A DNA stretch of 64,000 bases, taken from Ancylobacter mangrovi. Lineage in GTDB: Bacteria > Pseudomonadota > Alphaproteobacteria > Rhizobiales > Xanthobacteraceae. Shown here one piece after another: positions 51,481 to 60,656 of the stretch. The notes below the pieces were generated by a model. It was not told where the DNA came from. It searched no databases and saw only the letters and a list, made by a program, of their open reading frames with translations. The translations under genes were made by a program, and so were the position numbers. The stretch is taken from NCBI RefSeq assembly GCF_024752355.1, contig NZ_JANTHZ010000001.1:496001-560000 (forward strand), read 5' to 3'. How positions within the stretch are numbered: the first letter of the stretch is position 1; the number at the start of each line of letters is the position of its first letter.

Positions 51481-52797
51481 ATGACGGCCATGCACCGAAA
51501 GACCCTCCTCCTGATCGCGGCGATGACGCTTCCGGTCCTGACATTCGCGAGCGCCTCGCACGCCTCGGACTCCTATCTGCTGGGCCCGCAGGACAAGCTG
51601 CGCATCCGGGTGTTCGAATGGCGTCGCTCGCAGGACCGGGTCGTGCAGTGGGAGGGGCTGAACGACGAGTTCACGGTCTCGGCCGACGGCACGGTCAGCC
51701 TGCCGCTGGTCGGCGTGGTGCCGGCGCTCGACAAGACGCCGACGGCGGTGGCGCAGGACATCGCCGGCCGGCTGCAGCGGCGCATGAACCTGATCGCCCC
51801 GCCCGACACCAGCGTCGAGGTCGCGCAGTACCGGCCGATCTATGTGGTCGGCGACGTGATGAAGCCCGGCGCGTTTCCCTTCCGCCCCGGCATGATCGTC
51901 ATCCAGGCCGTGTCGCTGGCCGAGGGCCTGCTGCGCACGCCCAGCCAGGCGCGCGACATGGTGACGGTGCAGGGTGAAATGGGGCAGATCTCCCTGCGGC
52001 GGGATGCCCTGATCGCGCGCAAGGCGCGGCTGGAATCGGAAGCGGCGGGCAGCGGCTCGATCGCCTTCCCCGCCACCCTGCTGACCCGCCAGACGGCGCC
52101 GGCGATCGCCGCGCTGATGCAGCAGGAGATGCTGATCTTCAAGACGCGGGCGGAAGCCTACCGCACCCAGACCGAAGCGCTGAACGACCTCAAGGACTAT
52201 CTCGAGAAGGAGGTCTCCTCGCTCGAGGCGCAGATGGGCGCGGAGATGACCCAGACCGACCTCCTGAACAAGGAGCTCGACGGGGTTTCCTCGCTGGTCG
52301 CCAAGGGGCTGGCCGCCGCGCCGCGCCAATATGCGCTGGAGCGGACCAAGGCCGAGATCCAGGGCGACCGGCTGCGCCTCGAGGCCGGCATGCTGCGGGC
52401 CCGGCAGGAGATCAGCAAGGCCGACCTCAGCCTGCTGGAGCTGAAGAACAAGCGCGAGGGCGATATCGCCCTCGACATCCGCCAGACCGAGCAGGAGCTG
52501 CAGGAACTGGCGAACCGGGGCAATGTGGCGCAGGGCCTGCTGCGGCAGATATCGCCGCTCTCGCTGGCGCGCGGGCGCGCGACGCCCGTCTTCATGATCA
52601 TGCGCGCCGGGCAGCCCGGCACCGACCCGGTGGTGGTGAAGGACACCGACGCCGTCCTGCCCGGCGACACGGTGATCGCCTCTCTGCCCGAGCTCGCCGA
52701 GCCGCGCCCGCAAGGTCTTCCACAGATGATTCCGGGCGAGGCCGCCGTCGGCCCCGACGCGCCCTCCGCCTCGAGCGCGATCAGCGCCGCCAACTGA
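51481..52797 (+). CDS. Outer-membrane polysaccharide export protein (ExoF/Wza-like)
   Basis: This 438-aa exported protein has a Sec signal (about 1-28, ending SHASDS). The export domain follows, starting SYLLGPQDKLRIRVFEWRRS with VSADGTVSLPLVGVV. An SLBB-like segment is near YVVGDVMKPGAFPFRPGMIV (about residue 125). A long coiled coil from about 220-350 (LEKEVSSLEAQMGAEMTQTD) is typical of ExoF-type rather than Wza-type proteins. The protein completes the export path with the ExoP-type copolymerase. The signal has no lipobox cysteine. An ATG at 51490 is an alternative start. It ends in a Pro/Ala/Ser-rich tail. Confidence 0.9.
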   Translation: MTAMHRKTLLLIAAMTLPVLTFASASHASDSYLLGPQDKLRIRVFEWRRSQDRVVQWEGLNDEFTVSADGTVSLPLVGVVPALDKTPTAVAQDIAGRLQRRMNLIAPPDTSVEVAQYRPIYVVGDVMKPGAFPFRPGMIVIQAVSLAEGLLRTPSQARDMVTVQGEMGQISLRRDALIARKARLESEAAGSGSIAFPATLLTRQTAPAIAALMQQEMLIFKTRAEAYRTQTEALNDLKDYLEKEVSSLEAQMGAEMTQTDLLNKELDGVSSLVAKGLAAAPRQYALERTKAEIQGDRLRLEAGMLRARQEISKADLSLLELKNKREGDIALDIRQTEQELQELANRGNVAQGLLRQISPLSLARGRATPVFMIMRAGQPGTDPVVVKDTDAVLPGDTVIASLPELAEPRPQGLPQMIPGEAAVGPDAPSASSAISAAN

Positions 52798-53125
52798 GTC
52801 ACGTGCCCCTTGCCGAGAATCTGTCGCCCGCAAACCGTTGCCACGCTTGGGTCCAGGCCCCGCGCGCGGCAGCGGCGCGCCGGTTGCGCACGGGCCCTTC
52901 CATGAAGGTCCCATCGATGAAGAGGGCCGGAATGATTGGCTCGCCGCCATCCGCCCGGAACGTCGCCTACACGGTCAAGCCGCAGCGACGTGAGATCAGC
53001 ATTGACGCCGGCTCAGGATTGCCAATAGTGCTGCATCTCATTTGTTATCCGTACTTAGGCTTTTTTCTGTGTTCTGCATTGAAATCGACGAAGCTCGCGC
53101 CAGTTGATTTTGGTGCCGGCTAGAC
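52798..53125. other. Non-coding stretch after the export protein gene
   Basis: 328 bp with no convincing gene. An open frame at 52803-53123 lacks a ribosome-binding site, family similarity and a coding-like composition. The right part (about 53010-53110) is clearly more AT-rich than the surroundings and may hold the promoter of the small gene that follows. No terminator hairpin with a T run was seen. Confidence 0.45.
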
Positions 53126-53410
53126 ATGAGCGAGTGCAGGATGTTCGGGCGAATTCCGTATATCCCCCCACCGGGCCGGGGCTACGAAGCGCATGTCGGC
53201 AGTCCGACTTCGCTGCGGATCATGTGTCACGACGGCATGGAGTTCGTAGTCCCCACGGACAGACTGCATCTGCGTGAGGACAGCGTCGTCTGGGAAGACG
53301 AGATGGGCCTGTGGTGCCTGCCGATCCACATCATCACCTGCATCGCCGGCGAGTTCTGGAGCGGTGGGCTGGCCGATACGCCCCCCTGTTACGTAGCCGG
53401 CCGAGCCTGA
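53126..53410 (+). CDS. Small hypothetical protein
   Basis: This 94-aa protein has no recognised family. The central part, SLRIMCHDGMEFVVPTDRLH followed by LREDSVVWEDEMGLWCLPIH, looks like alternating beta strands of a real soluble domain, and third codon positions are mostly G or C like neighbouring genes. Cysteines at about residues 4, 35, 67, 74 and 89 are unusual. No signal peptide is seen. The ribosome-binding site is weak, and the ATG at 53126 or the one five codons later could be used. It is isolated between the export protein gene and galE. Confidence 0.45.
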   Translation: MSECRMFGRIPYIPPPGRGYEAHVGSPTSLRIMCHDGMEFVVPTDRLHLREDSVVWEDEMGLWCLPIHIITCIAGEFWSGGLADTPPCYVAGRA

Positions 53411-54000
53411 GCTGCCCCGCCTGAGGCGCGAGCGACGCGCCGCGGATTTCCGCGGCCGGTGCGCCCTCCCGTTTCCCGAAAATCCTTCCCCCTGACAACA
53501 GATCCCATCGCCCGGTTTTTGCCGGCGCGTGGCGCTCGGCACGCGCCGGCATCGCACGGCCGGCAGCGCGCGTCGAACCGGCATCGTGCGCCCCATACCC
53601 GCCCCGTCCTGGTCTCCGCCAGGAGATAACCCGGCGCGCGGTCTCCTACGTCTTCCGCCGTCCGCACCACTGCACGGCGCGAGGCCCGCACCTCCCCCGA
53701 CATAAGCCATCTGCGCAACAGGCAATACGCCGAACGTTCTCCCGCCTACTCAATATTGACGGATGATTAATCCAGATAACTTCGCCTTATCATTTGTTTA
53801 GACTAGGCATTCGACGCGGTCCGGCGCTCTAATCACGTATTATTATTTACGCGCTCCGACGACGGCCAAGACGATGTGTCGCAAATGGAGGATTTTCTGG
53901 ACGGGATGCTGTCCCGCCCTCCCCTCCGCTCGTCCATCGCGCCGCCATCATGCGCATCGCGGCGCTGCCCCCTCAGCTCGGTTTGGCGGAGTGCTCTTTC
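53411..54000. other. Intergenic region upstream of galE
   Basis: 590 bp. The left part is GC-rich without a supported gene. From about 53745 to 53870 the DNA becomes AT-rich (CAATATTGACGGATGATTAA, TCACGTATTATTATTTACGC), the likely promoter and leader of galE. No repeats or RNA structures stood out. Confidence 0.45.
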
Positions 54001-54990
54001 ATGTCGGTGCTGGTGTCGGGGGGGGCAGGCTATATCGGCAGCCACATGGTTCTGGCGCTCATCGACGCCGGTTTCGACGTCATCGTGCTGGACGACCTGT
54101 CCACCGGCTTCGACTGGCTGGTCCACCCCGAGGCGAGCTTCGTGCGCGGCGACGTCGCCGATGCCGCCCTGGTGCGGCGCGTCGTCAGGGAGCACGAGGT
54201 CGACGCCGTGGTGCACTTCGCGGCACGGATCGTGGTGCCGGAATCGGTGGCCGATCCGCTGGGCTACTACCTCGCCAACACCGCCAAGTCGCGCAGCTTT
54301 CTCGAGACGCTGATCGCTTTGGGGGTGAGCAACTTCATCTTCTCCTCCACCGCCGCCGTCTACGGCATGGTCGGGAGCGACCCGGTGTCGGAAGAGGCGG
54401 CGCTGGCGCCGATCTCGCCCTATGGGCGCTCGAAGCTGATGACCGAATGGATGCTGTTCGACGCCGCCGTCGCGCATTCGCTGAGATACGTCGCGCTGCG
54501 CTATTTCAACGTCGCGGGGGCGGACCCGGCCGGCCGCGCCGGCCAGTCGACCCGCCGGGCCACGCACCTCATCAAGGTCGCGGCCGAGGCGGCGCTCGGC
54601 AAGCGCGCGGGCATCGAGATCTTCGGCACCGACTACCCCACGCCCGACGGCACCTGCCTGCGCGACTACATCCACGTCACCGACCTCGTCGCCGCCCATC
54701 TCGACGCGCTGCGCTATCTGCGCGCCGGCGGGGCGAGCCGCGTGCTCAATTGCGGCTATGGCTGGGGCTATTCGGTGCGCGAGGTGGTCGACACGGTGAA
54801 GCGGGTCTCGGGGGTGGACTTCCCCGTCCGCGTCGCCCAGCGCCGGGCCGGCGACCCGGCGGCGATCGTCGCCGGTGCGCACTGCATCAAGCGCGACCTC
54901 GGCTGGTCGCCCAAGCTCGCCGACCTGGACCTGATCGTCGCGCACGCGCTCTCCTGGGAGATGCGGCTCGGCGAGCGCAACCGGATCTGA
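54001..54990 (+). CDS. galE: UDP-glucose 4-epimerase
   Basis: This 329-aa extended SDR has VLVSGGAGYIGSHMVLALID at the N-terminus, VVHFAARIVVPESVADPLGY, FSSTAAVYG and the catalytic SPYGRSKLMTEWML (Y-x3-K) near residue 140. RYFNVAGADPAGRAGQS and TCLRDYIHVTDLVAAHLDAL are typical of GalE, which interconverts UDP-glucose and UDP-galactose (or the GlcNAc pair). It supplies UDP-galactose for the ExoY-type primer and the glycosyltransferases of the locus. The ATG at 54001 is the family start; an in-frame ATG at 53950 lies in non-conserved sequence. Confidence 0.94.
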   Translation: MSVLVSGGAGYIGSHMVLALIDAGFDVIVLDDLSTGFDWLVHPEASFVRGDVADAALVRRVVREHEVDAVVHFAARIVVPESVADPLGYYLANTAKSRSFLETLIALGVSNFIFSSTAAVYGMVGSDPVSEEAALAPISPYGRSKLMTEWMLFDAAVAHSLRYVALRYFNVAGADPAGRAGQSTRRATHLIKVAAEAALGKRAGIEIFGTDYPTPDGTCLRDYIHVTDLVAAHLDALRYLRAGGASRVLNCGYGWGYSVREVVDTVKRVSGVDFPVRVAQRRAGDPAAIVAGAHCIKRDLGWSPKLADLDLIVAHALSWEMRLGERNRI

Positions 54991-55032
54991 CGCCGGCCGG
55001 ACCGGCGGGTAGCCCGACGGAGCGGCGTCCGC

Positions 55033-56184
55033 CTATTCGGACTTCGCCGCCGCGCGCAGGGCCTCGGCATGGCGATGGACCACGTTCTCCAGGCTGAACT
55101 GGTCGACATAGTCCTTGCGATAGCCGGAGAAGCCGCGCTCATAGCCGAGATTGTCGTGGTAGTAGCGCATGGCCTCCACCAGCGCCGCCTCGTCGCCGAG
55201 CGGCACCAGCTCGCCCAACCGCCTGTCGGTCAGGATGTCGCTCGGCCCGAAGTCGCAGTCGATCGCCACCACCGGCAGTCCGAACCGCAGCGCCTCGCAT
55301 ATGACGAGCGACCATCCCTCCCAGCGCGACGTCGAGACATAGATGTCGCTGGCCTCGAAGGCGGCGTGCGGGTCGGTCGGGTGATATTCGACGTCGACCG
55401 CGTCATGCAGCCCCAGCCGCTCGATCTGCGCCCGCAGCGCCGGCTCGTCGCGGCCATGCCCGACCAGCTTGAGGCGCACGTCCGGGCGCTGCGCGCGAAG
55501 CCGGGCGAAGGCATCGAGAAGGATGTCCTGGCCCTTCTGGTAGGCGAACCGGCCGACATTGACGAAGGTGATCGGCCGCGCATTGTCGTTGTCGCCGCGC
55601 CCGCGCACCGCAAAGGCCCGCACCGGGTTGGGCAGCCAGACCGTCCGCGACCGGGTCTTGTAGCGTTTGACGAAGGCGCTGAGCTGCTTCGGCGAGGTGC
55701 CGAATATGTAGGGGATGCGGCGGAGCACCACCGTCTCCGCGATCAGGAACATGATGCGCGCCTTGAAATGGGTCCGCTCATGGGCCGGATTGCCGTGCAG
55801 GTGCAGGGCGAAGCGCGTCTTCAGCCCGAGGCAGGACAGCCAGCAGAACACCAGCGGCTCGACCTGCGGCACGACGACGAGGTCGTAGCGGTTGGCCTTT
55901 ATGAGCTCGCGATAGGTGTGGAAGCGCGCCAGCGGCGTCGGAGCCAGCCGCAATATGCGGTTGTACTTCCTCGTCTCGGCGGGAAAGTTCTCGTGCTGCG
56001 ACGTGTAGAGGACGTCGATGTCGAATTCCGAGCCGTACTGGACGACGAGCTCGGTGCAGATGCTGTCCACCACCCGCTCGATGCCGGCGAACAGCGTCGT
56101 GCCCGGCTGGATGTAGAGAATCCTGAGCTTCCGCGAGGGTGAAGGAGGAGACGTCGCCGGCCGCATGGGTTCGGGCGTGCTCAT
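55033..56184 (-). CDS. Glycosyltransferase, GT4 family
   Basis: This 383-aa GT-B transferase has LRILYIQPGTTLFAGIERVV near residue 20 (acceptor domain), FVNVGRFAYQKGQDILLDAF near residue 210 and the E-x7-E signature SRWEGWSLVICEALRFGLPV near residue 300, followed by AIDCDFGPSDIL. It resembles alpha-mannosyl or alpha-glucosyl transferases of cell-surface polymers. The first 17 residues are Pro/Ser-rich and not conserved. It is convergent with galE (about 40 bp) and downstream of the flippase gene on the same strand. Confidence 0.93.
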   Translation of the reverse strand: MSTPEPMRPATSPPSPSRKLRILYIQPGTTLFAGIERVVDSICTELVVQYGSEFDIDVLYTSQHENFPAETRKYNRILRLAPTPLARFHTYRELIKANRYDLVVVPQVEPLVFCWLSCLGLKTRFALHLHGNPAHERTHFKARIMFLIAETVVLRRIPYIFGTSPKQLSAFVKRYKTRSRTVWLPNPVRAFAVRGRGDNDNARPITFVNVGRFAYQKGQDILLDAFARLRAQRPDVRLKLVGHGRDEPALRAQIERLGLHDAVDVEYHPTDPHAAFEASDIYVSTSRWEGWSLVICEALRFGLPVVAIDCDFGPSDILTDRRLGELVPLGDEAALVEAMRYYHDNLGYERGFSGYRKDYVDQFSLENVVHRHAEALRAAAKSE

Positions 56185-56349
56185 CAGGTATCCCCCAGGG
56201 CGGATCTCAGAACCGCGGTCCTTCTGTTGTGGCCGTTGGCAGCAGGTCGCCGACGGGCGGGCACTGCCGGTATGCAACGCGAACGTGCAACGCCCCACCC
56301 GACGGTTCCCCCGATCCCGTGACCGTCGGCACGCGCATGACGCCCGGCC

Positions 56350-57882
56350 TCAGTTGGAGCGGCTTCGCAGCGCCCGAAGGCGGGTCAGCATGTAGCCCAC
56401 CGGCCCGGGGGCGAGGTGCCATATGCACGCTGCGTAGAAGGAGAGCGCCAGGACCGGCGCGAGGACGAGCTGCACGGGAGCCCCGAGCGGCGCCAGCAGA
56501 TAGGCGCTGCCGAAGGCACCGATCGCCGCCGGCACCGCCGGCACGAGGTAGATGGCGGCGTATTGCCGGATCGAGACCGGGGCGACCCGGTTCAGCACCG
56601 TGTAGCAGACGCAGGGCGTGAACAGCGTGAAGTAGACCGCCACGCCGAGCGCGACCCCGTAATCGGCACTGAACGTGGCGCCGATGGTGATGAGGAGGAG
56701 GAACACGCACGCATTCAGCATGGCGTAACGTATGAGGCTTCGGAACCGGCCGTTTGCCGGCAGCAGCGGGCCGATGACCCACGACACCGCGTCGAAGGCG
56801 AGGCCGACGCTGAGGATCTGGATGTAGATGGCCGCGCCGGCCCAGTCGTCGTGGAAGACGAGGCCGATGAAGGGCTGCGCCAGCGCCGCCTGGAGGAAGC
56901 AGATCGGCATCACCACGATCGCCAGCACCTGCGAGGCAACCATCGCGGCGTCGCGCTGGCGTAGAGGCTCCCTGCTCAGATGGATAAGCGCGGGGAACAG
57001 GACGCTGCCGACGCTGCTTCCCATCAGCCGCACCGGCTGCGCGGCGATGCGGTAGGCGAAGAAATAGAGGCCCACGCGCACGTCGCTGGCGACGAGGCCC
57101 AGCACCATGGCATCGCCCTGGCCGATGAGCGAGGTGATCAGGCGCGTGCCGGAAACCGCCAGCGATTTCGGCAGCAGCGCCGTCCAGTGGAAGTGCGCCC
57201 GTCGCCGCGGCATGGCGGTGCGCGTGATCGCCCAGGCGGCGGCGCTGAAGACGGCCGCCCCGAGCGGGATCGGAAGGGCGAAGCTGTAGGCGCCGAAATC
57301 GGCCGCCGCGAGGGCGATGGTCGCCAGGTTGACGACGACCACCTCGGCGAAGCCGAGCACGGACAGCAGCCGGAAGTCCAGCCGGGCGCGGATGACGGTG
57401 ACCGGGATCACGCTGAAGGAACGCAGCGGCACGCCGAGCGCCACCACCATCAAGAGGCCCGCGAGCTGCGGATGACCATAGACGCGGGCCGCCACCGGCG
57501 CGGCGCACACGAGCACCACCAGGCAGAGCATCGCCGGGCCGACGCTGAGCCAGAACAGCGTGCCGAACCAGATCGGCATACGGTGCCGGCGCTGGAGCAC
57601 CACGTCGTCGAGGCCGAGCTGGAAGGCCGAGCTGACGATGCCCGACACCGTCAGCGCCAGGCTGATGAGCCCGAAATCGGCCGGCACCAGCAGCCAGGCG
57701 AGCACGAATTGCGAACCGGCCTGGACGACGCGCGAGGCGGCGTTCTGGCTGAAGAACCAGAGCATGCCGTGCACCACGGCATGGCCGACGCCGCGCTGGT
57801 CCGCGCGCCGCGCATCGGCCTGGGGAGCCGCGACCTCTTCCTCGATGGCAACGCCGGTGAGCGCACGTATGTCGGCGGTCAA
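56350..57882 (-). CDS. Polysaccharide flippase (Wzx-like, MOP superfamily)
   Basis: This 510-aa inner-membrane protein has about twelve to fourteen helices. The N-terminal block GMLWFFSQNAASRVVQAGSQ followed by FVLAWLLVPADFGLISLALT is typical of Wzx/WzxC-type flippases, which move lipid-linked repeat units across the membrane. A TTG at 57882 is used as start, with AGAGGGA nine bases upstream; the frame has no ATG before the first helix. It acts with the Wzy-like polymerase (35607-37046) and the ExoP/ExoF pair in a Wzx/Wzy-dependent route. Confidence 0.92.
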   Translation of the reverse strand: MTADIRALTGVAIEEEVAAPQADARRADQRGVGHAVVHGMLWFFSQNAASRVVQAGSQFVLAWLLVPADFGLISLALTVSGIVSSAFQLGLDDVVLQRRHRMPIWFGTLFWLSVGPAMLCLVVLVCAAPVAARVYGHPQLAGLLMVVALGVPLRSFSVIPVTVIRARLDFRLLSVLGFAEVVVVNLATIALAAADFGAYSFALPIPLGAAVFSAAAWAITRTAMPRRRAHFHWTALLPKSLAVSGTRLITSLIGQGDAMVLGLVASDVRVGLYFFAYRIAAQPVRLMGSSVGSVLFPALIHLSREPLRQRDAAMVASQVLAIVVMPICFLQAALAQPFIGLVFHDDWAGAAIYIQILSVGLAFDAVSWVIGPLLPANGRFRSLIRYAMLNACVFLLLITIGATFSADYGVALGVAVYFTLFTPCVCYTVLNRVAPVSIRQYAAIYLVPAVPAAIGAFGSAYLLAPLGAPVQLVLAPVLALSFYAACIWHLAPGPVGYMLTRLRALRSRSN

Positions 57883-58762
57883 GATGACATTCCCTCTGAG
57901 CGGCCCGCCCTGGAACGGGCAGCCTTCCGAACGGCAAGAATGGTCGGGCCGGAGAGGCCCGGGTGCGGCTCCGGGGGAGCGCGGGACGGGGCGGCCCCAG
58001 CGGCGCGGGGCCGGTTCCGATGCGGGGGCCGACGGTCTCCCGCCAATAAGGCACCGCCCACCCGGCAAGGGGCGGCGCGGAACCCTTCGAGGACGGCGCC
58101 CGAGCGCGTCGCAAGGGCCTCGCCGGAAATGCAGGTCGGGCCGGCAGCCGCCGCGACGAGCGCGGCGGAACCCCGGGTGTCGATGGACGGGGTGCCCTCT
58201 CCCCGGCACCGCCGCGCATGCGGCATGGCCGGCTTCGAAGCACCACGTTACGAACACGGCAACTCTAGCACCGCCCGCCGACCCGCAAATATACCCCCTT
58301 CGCGTGACGAGAGGCGTAAATATTCGTATGTCGAAATTCCGATACGGTGCAGAATTATACTAACCGCCTACGCCCATCTACGATCGGAACGTAAACGGCT
58401 GGTACATGTAGTGAATCAGATGTCGGTATGTGAGGCAGCCACGCCCATTCTGCTGCCACAAGGCCCGAGGCATCGGCTGCGTTGCTTTCGTCCGAACAGC
58501 TCGCAGCGCTCCCTCTTCGGGGCGTGTCGTCAGGGTACCCGCGGCGGAGCCGGCGATTGGCCTCGGCCGGGTGCGACGCGCGGCGGATCCAGCCCGCGAA
58601 ACGCCGGCCATCCGTCGCCGGCGGCGTGTGTCCGGCACGGGCGCGATCCATTTCAGGAGGCCCGCCGGGCGGTCAGCCGCTACGGTCGATCACAACTTCG
58701 TGATGTAATTTGATAACTGCCCCCGTTACCTCAAGACCGCCCACCCAAGGCGGCAACATGCG
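57883..58762. other. Long gene-free region upstream of the flippase gene
   Basis: 880 bp without a supported gene; open frames here are GC-driven and lack ribosome-binding sites. The central part (about 58260-58440) is AT-rich and contains TACCCCCTTCGCG, a weak relative of the EPS promoter motif, and TACTAACCGC (58358-58367), which recurs at 59602 upstream of the LuxR-type gene. The 3' end of the regulator gene borders it on the right. It may hold a long leader or an undetected small RNA. Confidence 0.4.
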
Positions 58763-59506
58763 TCAGTCCGGAAACATCTGCTGCGTGACGAACGCAACCT
58801 CGGTCCGGTTCTTTGCCTTCAACTTCTTCATGATGTTGCGCACATGAACCTTCACCGTGCTTTCGCACATGGTCAGTTCATAGGCGATGACCTTGTTGGA
58901 CATGCCCTTGCGCATGGCCTTGATGACCGCGAGCTGACGGGGCGAAAACAGCTCCGACAGGTCGGCGGGTGCATTGACCATACCCCCGCTCGGCAACGAA
59001 AGAAGACATTGAGCGGGAATGAAAAAACCGCCGCGCTGAACGAGATAGAGCGCCTTGAGGATGGCGTCGAGGCTGAGCGTGGTCGGCAGGAAGGCGCGCG
59101 CGCCGCTGGCGATCAGCTCGTTGAGCGCCGCAGGACGCTCCTCGTCAGACATGACGGCAAATGGGATGCCGGAAGACAAAGCCCGCAGTTCCGACAGCTG
59201 CTGCTTGAGTTCCGACATCGAGTTCAGGTTGTTCGCCCAGAAAACCAGCAGTGACGTTTGTTCCACAAGGCCGCTCTTGCGCCATATCTGGATGGAGTCG
59301 AAGAGCAGATAGTCACTCCTCGGATCAGCCGTCGTCAGCGAGGACGACAGACAGTCCCGCACAAAAGTACGACTGTCGATCAGAACTATAAGAGGTCTGG
59401 TCGCCGAGTTGTGGAGGGTGGAGTCACCGGGTTTTGTGGGCAGGCTAGTTTCCGCAAAAGGAACCAGATCGTTGTGTCGGGTGCTAGTTTCACTATCCGC
59501 ATTCAT
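58763..59506 (-). CDS. LuxR-type transcriptional regulator with degenerate receiver-like domain
   Basis: This 247-aa protein has an N-terminal receiver-like domain starting LIVLIDSRTFVRDCLSSSLT near residue 38, an FAVMSDEERPAALNELIASG segment and a C-terminal LuxR/NarL helix-turn-helix near residue 185-240 (LFSPRQLAVIKAMRKGMSNK, then ESTVKVHVRNIMKKLKAKNR). Where the phospho-accepting Asp is expected the sequence reads LLVFWANNLNS, without Asp, so control by phosphorylation is unlikely. At the right edge of the EPS locus it is a good candidate regulator of it. No cognate kinase is adjacent. The gene is less GC-rich than its neighbours. Confidence 0.88.
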   Translation of the reverse strand: MNADSETSTRHNDLVPFAETSLPTKPGDSTLHNSATRPLIVLIDSRTFVRDCLSSSLTTADPRSDYLLFDSIQIWRKSGLVEQTSLLVFWANNLNSMSELKQQLSELRALSSGIPFAVMSDEERPAALNELIASGARAFLPTTLSLDAILKALYLVQRGGFFIPAQCLLSLPSGGMVNAPADLSELFSPRQLAVIKAMRKGMSNKVIAYELTMCESTVKVHVRNIMKKLKAKNRTEVAFVTQQMFPD

Positions 59507-59995
59507 TCCGAACCGACCTTTCTTATTAGGCAGGACGATGGATTTTACGAGCTAGAGAAGCCTGTGATCTAGATAATCGGGACGGTGCCTGCTGCCCCAA
59601 CTACTAACCGCAAGTTGATGCCTAGTTCAATATATCAGATGGCCTATCCCGAAATCATACCTATTTTGGTGGCGCTTTCGAAAAACAAATACACCTTCGG
59701 CAGAGCACGAATAGGGAAAATCGCGAGGCCTGCCCGGTCCCGCCGTTTTGCCCCCGAATTCTCCGGGGTCGCCTGACGGACAGAGAATCTTTTCGTGTTT
59801 CCATACACTTGGATATGTTTTTAAGCCGAAATCTTACCTCATTTACGCGTGAACTGGCGTTCTTCCTCGAGGAATCCGGGCATCGATTGGCGGGATGGGT
59901 AAAATTTCACCGACCTACTGAACGGTAACCTGATGTTGCTCGCCTACCTGCCGTAAAGGACGGTGGGCGGTGCGACGGGCCGTCGCGGGACGGTT
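59507..59995. other. Intergenic region between the LuxR-type gene and the stress operon
   Basis: About 490 bp, markedly more AT-rich than the rest of the window (for example 59600-59720 and 59800-59930). It should contain the leftward promoter of the regulator and holds TACTAACCGC at 59602-59611. A 63-codon open frame at 59585-59776 lacks a ribosome-binding site and similarity and is not annotated. Confidence 0.45.
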
Positions 59996-60020
59996 GGAAC
60001 TGCACCCGCAGGCAGACGTT
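59996..60020 (+). promoter_or_regulatory. EcfG-type (general stress response) promoter
   Basis: GGAAC at 59996-60000, a 16-base spacer and CGTT at 60017-60020 match the GGAAC-N16/17-CGTT consensus of alphaproteobacterial EcfG sigma factors. It lies 45 bp before the ATG of the PfpI-like gene, at a suitable distance for a short leader, and could drive the whole PfpI/ku/ligD unit. Confidence 0.75.
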
Positions 60021-60065
60021 CGACTCCGGGAGACCGGAAACGGGGGAAGCCAGAAGGAACATCCC

Positions 60066-60629
60066 ATGCCGAACATTCACGACGCCCGAATTCTCGTCAT
60101 CTCCGCCAATGGCTTCGAGCAGGCGGAACTGACGGTGCCGCGCGACAAGCTGAAGAGCGCCGGCGCTCGCGTCGAGGTTGCAAGCCCGGACGGCAAGCCG
60201 ATCCGCGGCTGGGACAAGACGGACTGGGGTGACACCGTGCCCGCCGACCTCGCCATCCCCGCCGCCCGGGTGGAGGACTATGACGCGCTGGTCATTCCCG
60301 GCGGGCAGATCAATCCGGACCTGCTGCGGGTCAATGACGACGCGATGAAGCTGGTGCGCGGCTTCCTCGACAGCGGGCGCACGGTGGCCGCCATCTGCCA
60401 CGGCCCGTGGCTGCTGGTGGAGGCGGACGCGGTGCGCGGGCGCACCGTCACTTCCTACAAGTCGATCCGCACCGACGTGAAGAACGCCGGCGGCAACTGG
60501 GTCGACCGCGAGGTGGCGACCGACCAGGGCATCGTCACCAGCCGCTCGCCCGCCGACCTCGACGCATTCGTCGCCAAGATCATCGAGGAGGTCGGCGAAG
60601 GCCGCCACGAGCGCCGCAAGGCGGCGTGA
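60066..60629 (+). CDS. PfpI/DJ-1 family protein (YhbO-like)
   Basis: This 187-aa cytoplasmic protein has ARILVISANGFEQAELTVPR near residue 7, DALVIPGGQINPDLLRVND in the middle and the nucleophile elbow AAICHGPWLLVEADAVRGRT with the reactive Cys near residue 119. Relatives such as YhbO/YajL repair or remove glycated proteins and nucleotides and protect against stress; protease activity is disputed. The position behind an EcfG-type promoter and before ku/ligD supports a stress role. Confidence 0.92.
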   Translation: MPNIHDARILVISANGFEQAELTVPRDKLKSAGARVEVASPDGKPIRGWDKTDWGDTVPADLAIPAARVEDYDALVIPGGQINPDLLRVNDDAMKLVRGFLDSGRTVAAICHGPWLLVEADAVRGRTVTSYKSIRTDVKNAGGNWVDREVATDQGIVTSRSPADLDAFVAKIIEEVGEGRHERRKAA

Positions 60630-60656
60630 GCGACCGGCCGGAGCGGGAGAAGGGTC

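Noticed and set aside
52803..53123. 106-codon open frame after the export protein gene
   Set aside because: No ribosome-binding site, uneven composition and no recognisable domain; left as intergenic.
59585..59776. 63-codon open frame in the AT-rich gap before the stress operon
   Set aside because: No ribosome-binding site, and the translated sequence looks random.
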